Assembly: GCA_947496695.1 (NCBI GenBank)
Contig: CANMEI010000003.1
Span: 1-64,000 of the forward strand
Reading direction: 5' to 3'
Length of the DNA: 64,000 bases
DNA from: an uncultured Cellulophaga sp.
GTDB taxonomy: Bacteria > Bacteroidota > Bacteroidia > Flavobacteriales > Flavobacteriaceae
The notes under the pieces were generated by a model, which saw nothing but the letters and a program-made list of their open reading frames with translations, was not told where the DNA came from and searched no databases. A program made the translations under genes and the position numbers. Below are positions 19,801 to 28,024 of the stretch, piece after piece (the stretch's first letter is position 1; every line of letters starts with the position of its first letter).

Positions 19801-19889
19801 ATACTACTTCAGAAAATGCTTTATTAAATGTTAATGTTAGAACAGTAATTACAAATAGAAAAATTACTTATCGAGTAAATAAAAATTAG
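16821..19889 (+). CDS. Secreted paralogue of the giant adhesin, without a recognisable T9SS domain
   Basis: I chose ATG 16821, which directly precedes a signal peptide (MKKNYLVIFILMLSTSFGYAQ region). An in-frame ATG at 16791 would add ten polar residues before it. The 1022-residue product copies the adhesin's N-terminal plan: an almost identical mature start (QLSDLHYLPPL), an IgGFc-binding-like domain, a DUF11 repeat, two Asp-rich thrombospondin-3-like runs and a jelly-roll-like segment between them. It then has an Ig-like segment (residues about 905-1000) and stops with RTVITNRKITYRVNKN. There are no SprB repeats and no type-A or type-B domain that I recognise, so how it leaves the cell or is anchored is unclear. 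The gene probably arose by duplication, with C-terminal replacement or loss. Confidence 0.85.
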   Translation: MKKNYLVIFILMLSTSFGYAQLSDLHYLPPLKQGSNNTSVKDQAIYLSTPETTAFTVNAYIGTSTTVAATFSISNITPATYTLSDGNNDITMVTDSNTGIVLTSSGLRFESPGGEKFYVNYRGTSGSQATSLTSKGRQALGTIFKWGGAPNYATTSDISTSLGIMATEDNTVIDITGYDPDCEFRLGIDRDGITSDNIQVTLNKNESFVLEAYTNETTANKDGWLGASINSTNDIVISNGGLNYGVVSTSTGSRDAGIDQPVPENKLGKEYVFIRGNGTDSTEFPIIIGTQNNTDIYVNGATTPIATINTGDYFLVPGTNYSSTSAGANMLVTTSKDAYAYQNLAGSSEVQTVGLNFVAPLNCLLPDNMDNIPNITNAAGTTLTGGITIIASTTTPDENISVTDGTGDVTLPPSETVSGSTDWKTFYIAGLTGNVSVQSSGPIAVGFLGANSNRGIAGYFSGFDTVPEIELEVAGGGCLPGADIEIISGSYDTYQWYGDGTLIVGAIFSSYTPTTAGDYYVRVSKGTCSYDSQPISAYYCDPDLVIKKTADKTEVLEGDSVSFKITVENFGVDAITNLIVSDVMPSGFTLVSVSPTLGSWTNPNWSVGTLNAGELESITIIATANELPSSTEAETFTNTAIHTQDQVDSNTTEDSPSASVTVNNDTDLDGVIDSDDLDNDNDGILDTVEATSGENIVNGNGTTLSGWNTSGNVGITSNTFNFNGGNRTPNGILSQDICLLAGENYDLNFEVIVVGNGSGTVSALVEILNGEVVISSSTYTKTSISLNTNETINFTANNNTTTIRITDTSESTASIDIRFDNISLIGYQCTDTDLNGVPDYMQLDSDDDGCTDANEAYNDSNADGGDGGEYGSGTPAVNTDGTVISASYSTPVDPNSNGTYEFQEASTPSAITAQPSDVTIFDSSDAVFSVNATDADTFQWQVSTDNGATFIDITDGTEYSGTQTNSLTVLDADLTKNNYLYRIIIVNESYVCDDTTSENALLNVNVRTVITNRKITYRVNKN

Positions 19890-19959
19890 ATATTTAAGTT
19901 TTTATGTAACAATTAATACGTTAATTCGTCATACATAAACAACCTAAAAAATCTACATT

Positions 19960-20862
19960 TTGGAAAAAATTCTCACCGTAACAAATCTTACCAAGAAATT
20001 TGGAGCTCTTGTAGCTGTAAACGATTTATCATTTACAATTGAAAAAGGTAATGTTTATGGAATATTAGGTCCTAATGGAAGTGGAAAGTCAACCACATTA
20101 GGTATTGCACTTAATGTTGTTAATAAAACATCTGGAGATTTTAGTTGGTTTGGTGGTAACACCTCTACACATCAAGCTTTAAAAAAAGTAGGAGCTATTA
20201 TTGAGCGTCCTAACTTTTATCCATACATGACTGCGGTCCAAAATTTAAATTTAGTTTGTAAAATTAAAGGTGTCCCTAACTCAAAAATTGAGGAGAAGTT
20301 AGAACTTGTTGGTCTTTTAGACCGTAAAAACAGTAAATTCAGTACCTATTCTTTAGGTATGAAACAACGTTTAGCCATTGCCTCTGCCCTACTTAACGAT
20401 CCAGAAATTTTAATTCTTGATGAACCTACAAATGGTTTAGATCCACAAGGTATACATCAAATAAGAGAAATTATAAAAAAAATAGCAAGTCAGGGTACTA
20501 CCATTCTTTTAGCTTCACATTTATTAGATGAGGTTGAAAAAGTATGTAGCCATGTTATTATTTTAAGAAAAGGTAAAAAGCTGTATTCTGGTAGGGTTGA
20601 TAAAATGTTAGCTAGTTTTGGTTTTTTTGAATTAAAATCTAAAAATGAAAAAGCACTATTATCCTTTCTAGAGCAAAATCACTCTTTTGAAAATATTACT
20701 TTAAATGATGGGTTAATAACCGCTTATTTAAAAGAAGAAATTGAGGCTGAAGAGTTAAACAAAGCACTTTTTGAAAGAGGAATTATTCTATCACATCTTT
20801 CTAAAAGAAAAGAAAGTCTAGAAGAGCAGTTTTTAACACTTACTTCAAATACTAGCAATTAA
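19960..20862 (+). CDS. ABC transporter ATP-binding protein (ABC-2 type)
   Basis: The 300-residue ATPase has a Walker A GPNGSGKST (37-45), signature YSLGMKQRL, Walker B ILILDEPTNGLDP, and a switch histidine in LLASHLLDEVEKVC. The C-terminal 85 residues form the accessory region common to antibiotic, bacitracin and lipid-type ABC-2 exporters. The start is TTG 19960: an in-frame TAA at 19945 rules out a longer form, and the next Met would fall too close to Walker A. It is paired with the permease 22 bases downstream. The substrate is unknown. Its position between secreted surface-protein genes may be coincidence. Confidence 0.9.
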   Translation: MEKILTVTNLTKKFGALVAVNDLSFTIEKGNVYGILGPNGSGKSTTLGIALNVVNKTSGDFSWFGGNTSTHQALKKVGAIIERPNFYPYMTAVQNLNLVCKIKGVPNSKIEEKLELVGLLDRKNSKFSTYSLGMKQRLAIASALLNDPEILILDEPTNGLDPQGIHQIREIIKKIASQGTTILLASHLLDEVEKVCSHVIILRKGKKLYSGRVDKMLASFGFFELKSKNEKALLSFLEQNHSFENITLNDGLITAYLKEEIEAEELNKALFERGIILSHLSKRKESLEEQFLTLTSNTSN

Positions 20863-20884
20863 TCAACCTCATAAAAAACTTAAA

Positions 20885-21721
20885 ATGATACGTTTATTAC
20901 AAATAGAATTTATAAAACTTTGGAATAGTAGAGCTAGTAAAGTGCTTATTTTCTCATACTTTATTTTAATATTAAGCTTGGCTTTAATTTCTATGATTAA
21001 AATAGATAACCCGCCAATAGTTTTTAATATTGCTGATCAAGGGGTTTTTGATTTTCCATATATATGGCATATGAATACCTATATAGCTTCATGGTTTAAA
21101 TTATTTTTTGCTATTGTAATTGTTTCAATGACTGCAAATGAATACAGTAATAAGACTATTAAACAAAATTTAATTGACGGCTTGTCTAAAAAAGAATTTC
21201 TATTGAGTAAATTTCTAATGGTAGTTACTTTCTCAATTATCTCCACTATTTTCGTTTTTTTAGTTTCATTTATTTTAGGAATGTTATATTCCAATTATGA
21301 TGAGTTTTCAATAATTTTCTCCAATTTAGAGTACTTTTTAGCCTACTTTGTAAAATTAGTTGGCTTTTTCTCTTTTTGTTTATTCTTAGGTATTTTGGTT
21401 AAAAGATCTGCGTTCGCTCTTGGTTTTTTAATATTGTGGTGGGCTATTTTCGAGAATGTAATCATGCGTTTTGGTAGCTGGAAACTATTCAGTAAAGAAG
21501 TTTCTGATACAATTATGCACGTGTTACCTTTATCTTCAATGTCTAATTTAATAATAGAGCCTTTTTCTAAATTTAAAGCTGTAAAATCTATCAGTAATCA
21601 ATTAGGTACAGAGTTAACAGTAGATTATGCCGTACATTGGTACAATATATTAATTGTTTTAGCTTGGGTAGGTATATTTATGTTTTTATCATATACTATA
21701 TTGAAAAAGAGAGATTTGTAG
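20885..21721 (+). CDS. ABC-2 family permease
   Basis: The 278-residue membrane protein has about six hydrophobic segments and an N-terminus typical of ABC-2 permeases (MIRLLQIEFIKLWNSRASK). The segment MTANEYSNKTIKQNLIDGLSK is the cytoplasmic elbow common to this family. It forms a two-gene transporter with the ATPase immediately upstream. The next gene starts 25 bases after its stop, so read-through into that secreted-protein gene is possible. The substrate is not predictable. Confidence 0.85.
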   Translation: MIRLLQIEFIKLWNSRASKVLIFSYFILILSLALISMIKIDNPPIVFNIADQGVFDFPYIWHMNTYIASWFKLFFAIVIVSMTANEYSNKTIKQNLIDGLSKKEFLLSKFLMVVTFSIISTIFVFLVSFILGMLYSNYDEFSIIFSNLEYFLAYFVKLVGFFSFCLFLGILVKRSAFALGFLILWWAIFENVIMRFGSWKLFSKEVSDTIMHVLPLSSMSNLIIEPFSKFKAVKSISNQLGTELTVDYAVHWYNILIVLAWVGIFMFLSYTILKKRDL

Positions 21722-21746
21722 TATATTGTAGCGACTGAACATTGCT

Positions 21747-24467
21747 ATGAAAAAAAACTACTTTACACTCTTTTATTTTTTATTTTCATTTTCATTTATC
21801 TTTTCTCAAGGCGAAACTTCAAATTGGTATTTTGGCAAAAATGCTGGTATTACATTTAATAGTGATGGAAGTGTAACTGCATTAAATGGCGGGAAATTAA
21901 ACACTTACGAGGGTTGCGCTAGTATTTCTGATGATACTGGTAGTCTTTTATTTTACACTGACGGAATTCGTGTTTATAATCGTAATCATGAATTAATGGA
22001 GAACGGAACCGGGCTATATGGCGACCCATCAAGTACGCAATCCGCTATCATTGTTCCTAAACCCGAAGACCCAAACACATATTATATTTTCACTGTTGAT
22101 ACTGTTTCTTATGAAAATGATCCTGATCGTGGCTTGAATTATTCGATAGTTGATATAACTGCTAATTCAGGTTTGGGTGCTGTTATTAAAAAAAACATAA
22201 ATCTTTTACAAGACTGTTCTGAAAAAATTGCTGCAGTAGTTAAAAATTGTTTTGATCAATCGCTTTGGGTTATTACTCTAGCTTCTGTTAATGGTAGCGC
22301 TTCAAATACTTTTAACACCTACCATTCTTTTGAGGTAAATTCTAGCGGTGTTGTAAATAATTCTGTAAAATCAACTTTCACGAACTCTTTTATAAATGAT
22401 CCACGTGGTTATTTAAAATTTTCTTCTGATAGTAAAAAGATGGCTTCAGCAAACAGTAACTCCGGACTTTACATTTATGATTTTAATGCTGAAACTGGTA
22501 TTGTATCTAATGAGCAAAGATTATTGAATTACGTAGATGACTGGTATTATTACGGTATTGAATTTTCACCAAATCAAGAATTCTTATATACTGTTCGCTA
22601 TACTGAAGGTGAAAACGTTATAAGTGAATCACAACTTTTACAATTAGACTTAACAGCTAATAATATTGATAATTCAGTAGAAATTTTAGATGATAGAATT
22701 GGGTATAGAGGCGCATTACAACTTGGTGAAAATGGAAAAATATATAAAAATATTAGCATTGACTATGAAAATGGCACACCTTACTTAGGTGTAATTAACA
22801 ATCCGGATGAAGAGGGTTCAAAATCCAATTATGTGCATAATGCTGTAGCTTTAGGAAGTAATAATGGTACACAAGGCCTTCCGCCTTTTATTCAATCATT
22901 TTTTGAAAAAATAACTTTAGTGACCAATGAAGATGATAGAGCTGTAAGTGCATTAGAAATATGTGAAAATGAGAGCTTAACATTAGAAGCTGAATTCTAT
23001 GCTGATGCTACTTATCTATGGAAAAAAGATGATGTTGCAATTGCAAATACAAGTAATATATATACTATTGATAACTTAGCATTGACTGATGCTGGTGAAT
23101 ATACATTAGACATTAGTTTTTCTGACCCATCAAAATGCTCTATAATCGGTGAAGCGGTTATTAGCATTAATCCTCTACCTCCTACTGAAAAGTTAACCTT
23201 AATTCAATGTGATATTGATGAGCAAAATTTCACAGATGGAATTACTACGATCAATTTAAATCAATCTTATATTTTTGAAACTTTTGAAGAAGATTATATA
23301 TTCTATTTTTATGAAAACCTTTCCGATTTAGAAAATGAGCAACCAATTGAAAACACTTTTAATTACACCAACATAACTCCATTTAATCAAACTCTTATTT
23401 ACACTGCAACAAATAGCTTAGGTTGTACTACTATTGGCGAATTAGATATAACCATTTTAACTACTAATGTTTTATTAAATAATCAAAGTCCATATTTTGC
23501 ATGTAATAATTCTTTAAGTGATGATTTACTTATTGGAGATTTTAATACAGACTTAATTAAAGCTTCAAGTTTTCAAGATCAAGAAGTACAATTTTATGCC
23601 TCATTAATTGATGCTTCTTTAGAGCAAAATGAAATTACGGGTATATATACTACGGAATCAACCTCACTATTTGGAAGGATCGAAGATGGTAATGAATGCC
23701 AAAGAGTTGAAGAGATAGAACTTATAGTAAACCCTACACCAGAATTCTCATTTCCTAAAAATCACTACATATGTACTGATGGGATTGATTTAGTTCTAGA
23801 TGCACCAACTGGTTATGATGTTTATAAATGGGTAAAACTAGAAGCTACAACTGAAACTGAAATTTCAAATTCACCAACAGTTACAATCACTGAACCTGGC
23901 AATTATAAACTAGAATTAGGGTATGATTACAGTACAACTTCTGAAACAATTATTTGTTCTTCAATTGAAGAGTTCGTAGTTGAGCCTTCTAATATTGCTA
24001 TAATTACCAACATTGAAATCAAAGATATTTCCGAAAACAATACTGTTGAAGTTTTTGTAACTGGCGACGGTAATTACGAATATTCTTTAGACGGAATCGA
24101 ATATCAAAACAGTACCACATTCTCGAATATTGAACCTGGTTTATATACCGTTTATGTAAATGACACGAATGGTTGTGGTATTTCAAATGAAGAAATTGCA
24201 GTAGTTGGCTATCCTAAATTCTTTACTCCAAATGGTGATAACATAAATGATTACTGGCAAATTTTAGGTACTAATGATATTTTTAATGCCAATAGTTATA
24301 TCTCTATTTTTAATAGAATGGGAAATTTAATTGCTAATTTTTCTCCTGATTCTAATGGTTGGGACGGAACATTCAACGGTAATCAGTTACCTGCTTCTGA
24401 CTATTGGTTTAAGGTAAAACTTGAAGATGACAGAACTTTTACTGGGCACTTTGCTTTAAAAAGGTAA
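21747..24467 (+). CDS. Secreted beta-propeller-like protein with T9SS type-B sorting domain
   Basis: The 906-residue product has a signal peptide (about 1-20) and an N-terminal region of about 350 residues beginning NWYFGKNAGITFNSDGS. This region carries propeller-like blades (for example YFSPNQEFLYTV-type segments) and is common in flavobacterial T9SS cargo. Ig-like segments with cysteines follow, then a SprB-like unit near residues 775-815. The type-B domain occupies about 825-906 (YPKFFTPNGDNINDYW, GWDGTFNG, FALKR end). It should be exported and attached at, or released from, the cell surface by the T9SS. The specific role is unknown. It lies 63 bases before uvrB. Confidence 0.87.
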   Translation: MKKNYFTLFYFLFSFSFIFSQGETSNWYFGKNAGITFNSDGSVTALNGGKLNTYEGCASISDDTGSLLFYTDGIRVYNRNHELMENGTGLYGDPSSTQSAIIVPKPEDPNTYYIFTVDTVSYENDPDRGLNYSIVDITANSGLGAVIKKNINLLQDCSEKIAAVVKNCFDQSLWVITLASVNGSASNTFNTYHSFEVNSSGVVNNSVKSTFTNSFINDPRGYLKFSSDSKKMASANSNSGLYIYDFNAETGIVSNEQRLLNYVDDWYYYGIEFSPNQEFLYTVRYTEGENVISESQLLQLDLTANNIDNSVEILDDRIGYRGALQLGENGKIYKNISIDYENGTPYLGVINNPDEEGSKSNYVHNAVALGSNNGTQGLPPFIQSFFEKITLVTNEDDRAVSALEICENESLTLEAEFYADATYLWKKDDVAIANTSNIYTIDNLALTDAGEYTLDISFSDPSKCSIIGEAVISINPLPPTEKLTLIQCDIDEQNFTDGITTINLNQSYIFETFEEDYIFYFYENLSDLENEQPIENTFNYTNITPFNQTLIYTATNSLGCTTIGELDITILTTNVLLNNQSPYFACNNSLSDDLLIGDFNTDLIKASSFQDQEVQFYASLIDASLEQNEITGIYTTESTSLFGRIEDGNECQRVEEIELIVNPTPEFSFPKNHYICTDGIDLVLDAPTGYDVYKWVKLEATTETEISNSPTVTITEPGNYKLELGYDYSTTSETIICSSIEEFVVEPSNIAIITNIEIKDISENNTVEVFVTGDGNYEYSLDGIEYQNSTTFSNIEPGLYTVYVNDTNGCGISNEEIAVVGYPKFFTPNGDNINDYWQILGTNDIFNANSYISIFNRMGNLIANFSPDSNGWDGTFNGNQLPASDYWFKVKLEDDRTFTGHFALKR

Positions 24468-24530
24468 AACGGGTTAAAAATAAGAGTACTTGTATCTCTT
24501 TTTTAAAACTGCCTTTTGTAATTTTATAGA

Positions 24531-26519
24531 ATGAAATTTAAGGTAGTATCAGAATTTAAACCAACAGGAGATCAACCGGGTGCTATTAAGCATTTGGTCG
24601 AAGGAATTAAAGCCGAAGAAAAATACCAAACACTATTAGGTGTTACTGGTTCCGGAAAAACATTTACAGTTGCTAATGTGATTGAAAATGTTCAAAAACC
24701 TACCTTAATATTAGCACACAATAAGACTTTAGCTGCACAATTGTATTCCGAATTTAAACAGTTTTTTCCTGAAAATGCTGTGGAATACTTTGTTTCGTAT
24801 TATGATTATTACCAACCTGAGGCTTATATACCTACATCTGGCTTATATATAGAAAAAGATTTATCTATAAATGAAGACATTGAAAAACTAAGATTAAGTA
24901 CAACCTCTTCCCTACTTTCTGGACGTAGAGATGTAATTGTAATTGCTTCTGTATCATGCTTATATGGTATTGGTAATCCTGTAGAATTCCAAAAAAATGT
25001 AATTTCAGTTCATAAAGATCAAGTTATATCAAGAACAAAATTTTTACACCAACTGGTACAAAGTCTGTATTCAAGAACTACTGCAGAATTTCATAACGGA
25101 AATTTTAGAGTTAAAGGTGATGTTGTAGATGTTTTCCCTAGTTATGCTGATCATGCTTTCAGAATTCATTTTTTTGGTGATGAAATTGAAGAAATTGAAG
25201 CTTTTGATCCTTTAAAAAACACAAAAATAGAGAACTACGAAACGCTAAACATATACCCTGCAAATATGTTTGTGACTTCGCCTGATATTTTACAGAATGC
25301 CATTCATCAAATTCAAGATGATATGGTGAAGCAGGTAGACTATTTTAAAGAAATAGGTAAACCTCTGGAAGCGAAACGACTTGAAGAGCGTACCAATTTT
25401 GATTTAGAAATGATTCGTGAACTAGGCTATTGTTCTGGTATTGAAAACTATTCTCGTTATTTAGATGGTAGAGAACCAGGAACTAGACCTTTCTGCTTGT
25501 TAGACTATTTCCCAGATGATTATTTAATGGTTATTGATGAAAGTCACGTAACTATTTCACAAGTACATGCCATGTATGGTGGTGACCGTTCTCGTAAAGA
25601 AAACTTAGTTGAATACGGTTTTAGATTGCCTGCTGCAATGGACAACAGACCTTTAAAGTTCGAAGAGTTTGAAGCTTTACAAAACCAAGTTATTTATGTA
25701 AGTGCTACTCCTGCTGATTATGAATTACAATTAACGCAAGGTGTATACGTTGAGCAAATTATTAGACCTACAGGGCTTTTAGATCCTATTATAGAAGTTA
25801 GACCAAGCTTAAATCAAATTGATGACTTGGTTGAAGAAATTCAACAACGTAACGAAAAAGACGAACGAACCCTTGTTACGACGCTAACAAAAAGAATGGC
25901 TGAAGAGCTTGCTAAGTATCTAGACAGAATAAATGTTCGTTGCCGCTATATACACAGTGATGTAGACACTTTAGAGCGTGTTGAAATAATGCAAGATTTA
26001 CGAAAAGGGATTTTTGATGTACTTATAGGTGTAAACTTATTACGGGAAGGTTTAGATTTACCTGAGGTGTCTCTAGTTGCTATTTTAGATGCTGATAAAG
26101 AAGGTTTTTTACGTAGCACACGTTCACTAACACAAACTGTAGGTAGAGCCGCTAGAAACTTAAATGGTAAAGCTATTATGTATGCTGATAAAATTACAGC
26201 TAGCATGCAAACCACCATTGATGAAACTAACTACCGTAGAGAAAAACAAATTGCTTACAATACCAAACATAATTTAAAACCAAAAGCTTTAAATAAAAGT
26301 TTAGATAGTGCGCTTTCTAAAAATTCGGTTTCTACATATCATTTTGAAAAAGAAGAATTACGAGCTGCAGAACCCGACTTAGAATACCTAACTAAAGAAC
26401 AAAAAGAAAAATTAATACGAGAAAAACGTAAAGCAATGGAAAAAGCGGCCAAAGAATTAGATTTTATGCAAGCCGCTAAATTTAGAGATGAAATTAAAGC
26501 ATTACAAAATGTAGAATAG
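24531..26519 (+). CDS. uvrB: Excinuclease ABC subunit B
   Basis: UvrB is the damage-verifying helicase-like subunit of nucleotide excision repair and works with UvrA and UvrC. At 662 residues it has the family's usual length. It shows Walker A GVTGSGKT (37-44), the beta-hairpin region YYDYYQPEAYIP, Walker B VIDESH, motif VSATP, helicase motifs VLIGVNLLREGLDLPEVSLVAI and QTVGRAARN, and a C-terminal UVR domain (about 625-660) that contacts UvrC. It appears monocistronic. Confidence 0.97.
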   Translation: MKFKVVSEFKPTGDQPGAIKHLVEGIKAEEKYQTLLGVTGSGKTFTVANVIENVQKPTLILAHNKTLAAQLYSEFKQFFPENAVEYFVSYYDYYQPEAYIPTSGLYIEKDLSINEDIEKLRLSTTSSLLSGRRDVIVIASVSCLYGIGNPVEFQKNVISVHKDQVISRTKFLHQLVQSLYSRTTAEFHNGNFRVKGDVVDVFPSYADHAFRIHFFGDEIEEIEAFDPLKNTKIENYETLNIYPANMFVTSPDILQNAIHQIQDDMVKQVDYFKEIGKPLEAKRLEERTNFDLEMIRELGYCSGIENYSRYLDGREPGTRPFCLLDYFPDDYLMVIDESHVTISQVHAMYGGDRSRKENLVEYGFRLPAAMDNRPLKFEEFEALQNQVIYVSATPADYELQLTQGVYVEQIIRPTGLLDPIIEVRPSLNQIDDLVEEIQQRNEKDERTLVTTLTKRMAEELAKYLDRINVRCRYIHSDVDTLERVEIMQDLRKGIFDVLIGVNLLREGLDLPEVSLVAILDADKEGFLRSTRSLTQTVGRAARNLNGKAIMYADKITASMQTTIDETNYRREKQIAYNTKHNLKPKALNKSLDSALSKNSVSTYHFEKEELRAAEPDLEYLTKEQKEKLIREKRKAMEKAAKELDFMQAAKFRDEIKALQNVE

Positions 26520-26552
26520 AAAAAGCGTCTTGATTATTATTAATCAAGACGC
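26520..26552 (-). terminator. Intrinsic terminator of hsp20, shared with uvrB
   Basis: A perfect 12-bp stem (GCGTCTTGATTA / TAATCAAGACGC, 4-base loop) has a T-run only on the minus strand, so it best terminates the leftward hsp20 transcript. It lies directly after the uvrB stop and may also protect that 3' end. Confidence 0.75.
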
Positions 26553-26617
26553 CATCAACCAACCTAAATAAAAAATATAAATAACTAAAAACTAGTTATT
26601 TAAAATTTAAATATTTT

Positions 26618-27064
26618 TCAACTTAACGCTATTAATCTTTTTGGTTTTGGTAAAGCTTCTTCTTTTTTGGGAAGTGTAAAACTTAATATACCATTTTCAT
26701 AAGTCGCTTCTATTTTTTCTGTATTAATAGTTTCTGGTAAATTAAAAGCTCTTTTAAATGCTGAAATTGAGAATTCTCTTCTTCTAAATTGAAAAGTATT
26801 TACTTCATTCTCTTTTTTTTCTGTTTCAACTTTTGATTCTGTAGATATAGTCAGTAATTCATTATCTACTTCAATTTTAAAATCTTCTTTCTTTCTTCCT
26901 GGAACCAACAGTGCTAATTCAAAAGCTTCATCGCTTTCTTTAATATTTACAGCTGGTAATTTATTATTATTTGAAACTTGAACTTGTTCACCTCCAAACC
27001 AATCTGGATTAAAAATTTCATTCATTAATGCTGGAAAAGCTAAATTTTTATTTACTATACTCAT
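26618..27064 (-). CDS. Small heat-shock protein, Hsp20/alpha-crystallin family
   Basis: This is a 148-residue ATP-independent holdase that binds unfolding proteins in the cytoplasm. The alpha-crystallin domain spans about residues 38-140: it starts at PAVNIKESDEAFELALLVPG, continues through KKEDFKIEVDNELLTIS, and contains the conserved YENGILSFTLPK motif. The short N-terminus (NPDWFGG) is typical. The gene reads away from a shared upstream region with the YehS-like gene, where four related TGWCAC sites lie. Heat control is inferred from that arrangement. Confidence 0.93.
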   Translation of the reverse strand: MSIVNKNLAFPALMNEIFNPDWFGGEQVQVSNNNKLPAVNIKESDEAFELALLVPGRKKEDFKIEVDNELLTISTESKVETEKKENEVNTFQFRRREFSISAFKRAFNLPETINTEKIEATYENGILSFTLPKKEEALPKPKRLIALS

Positions 27065-27135
27065 AATACTGTCTTTTTAATTATTATTGATTGATTTCAT
27101 TAATTCAAATCTTATACCATCTCAAAAAATACGCC

Positions 27136-27213
27136 ATTTTGACACTTTTACTATTCAATAAAGTGACATAATGACACTTATTTTGAAATAAATTATTAAT
27201 TTTTGTCACTTTA
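27136..27213. promoter_or_regulatory. Cluster of four TGWCACTTWW sites between hsp20 and the YehS-like gene
   Basis: Direct copies start at 27140 (TGACACTTTT), 27172 (TGACACTTAT) and 27204 (TGTCACTTTA), exactly 32 bp apart. An inverted copy (AAAGTGACA on the plus strand) lies at 27160-27168. Three helical turns of spacing put the direct copies on one face of the DNA. The arrangement looks like an array of operator sites in the divergent control region. The binding protein is unknown. Confidence 0.5.
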
Positions 27214-27279
27214 CACATAAGAAGCCATAACTCGATAGAGAATATTATTTAAAATAGTACCTTGCAAAAAATTATTTAT

Positions 27280-27654
27280 ATGACTAATAATGATGTTCTA
27301 AAAAAGCTAAGAGTTGCTTTAATGCTAAGAGACGATGAAATTGTCGAAATTTTGAAGCTTGTAGATTTTAAAATATCAAAAGCTGAATTAGGAGCTTTAT
27401 TCCGAAAAGAAGACCACCCTAATTATATGGAGTGTGGCGATCAAATATTACGTAATTTTTTAAATGGACTGGTTATTCACTTTAGAGGAGAAAAAGACAA
27501 CCCTAAAAACCCGAAAGAAACACTAGCTCACCTTAAAAAAAATATAGTTACAAAGCCTAAAAAAAAATACGAAACTAACTTCAAGGAAAAACAGGAAAAA
27601 AAACTTGACAAACATATAGTTCACGGAAATTATAAGAACAAGAAAAAATCCTAA
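27280..27654 (+). CDS. DUF1456 (YehS-like) protein
   Basis: The 124-residue protein starts best at ATG 27280 (MTNNDVLKKLRVALMLRDDE). An in-frame TTG at 27262 sits in the likely promoter. Two DUF1456 repeats are visible: residues about 5-58 (VLKKLRVALMLRDDEIVEIL ... LGALFRKEDHPNY) and a partial second copy (MECGDQILRNFLNGL). The C-terminal 40 residues are strongly basic (KKK-rich), suggesting nucleic-acid contact, which is inference. The function of YehS is not established. It is divergent from hsp20, and its stop codon lies inside a terminator stem. Confidence 0.8.
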   Translation: MTNNDVLKKLRVALMLRDDEIVEILKLVDFKISKAELGALFRKEDHPNYMECGDQILRNFLNGLVIHFRGEKDNPKNPKETLAHLKKNIVTKPKKKYETNFKEKQEKKLDKHIVHGNYKNKKKS

Positions 27655-27675
27655 GCAGTGCTTAGGATTTTTTTT
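27643..27675. terminator. Bidirectional terminator overlapping the YehS-like stop codon
   Basis: The arms around ATCCTAAGC and GCTTAGGAT are perfect complements flanked by A and T runs, so both strands end in a T-tract. The TAA stop at 27652-27654 lies in the left arm. It serves this gene and the convergent 27695-28024 gene. Confidence 0.88.
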
Positions 27676-27694
27676 ATAATATAAAAAACAAAAC

Positions 27695-28024
27695 TTATGC
27701 CGTAATTCTAACAGGAATAGTATATGTTCTACCTTCACGATAGTTATCTAAATCAACTTTTTTATAATTTAATTTTGATTTTACATACTGCTCCACTACA
27801 TAGCTATCAGTAGTTACCGACAAAACAACAATCTCTTTATTTCTATTCAAAGTAAATAATACATTAGCTGTTAAGTCTTGATCAACTTTAATTACATTAT
27901 CACTTAAAATTTTACCAATTTGTGTTGATAAATTCTTTAAAGGCTTTTCTGATTTTTTGTTATCATTAGCAAATAATGAAACACTTACAAATAACATTAC
28001 AATTACTAAACTTAATTTTTTCAT
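27695..28024 (-). CDS. Small secreted protein with a TonB C-terminal-like domain
   Basis: I do not recognise a named family with certainty. The 109-residue product has a signal peptide (1-19, MKKLSLVIVMLFVSVSLFA). Its C-terminal 60 residues (VLFTLNRNKEIVVLSV ... YVKSKLNYKKV ... GRTYTIPVRI) have the strand-helix-strand pattern of the TonB/TolA C-terminal domain, but with no transmembrane anchor or proline-rich spacer. If exported it would be a free periplasmic domain. Homology to TonB is inference from pattern. Confidence 0.6.
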   Translation of the reverse strand: MKKLSLVIVMLFVSVSLFANDNKKSEKPLKNLSTQIGKILSDNVIKVDQDLTANVLFTLNRNKEIVVLSVTTDSYVVEQYVKSKLNYKKVDLDNYREGRTYTIPVRITA

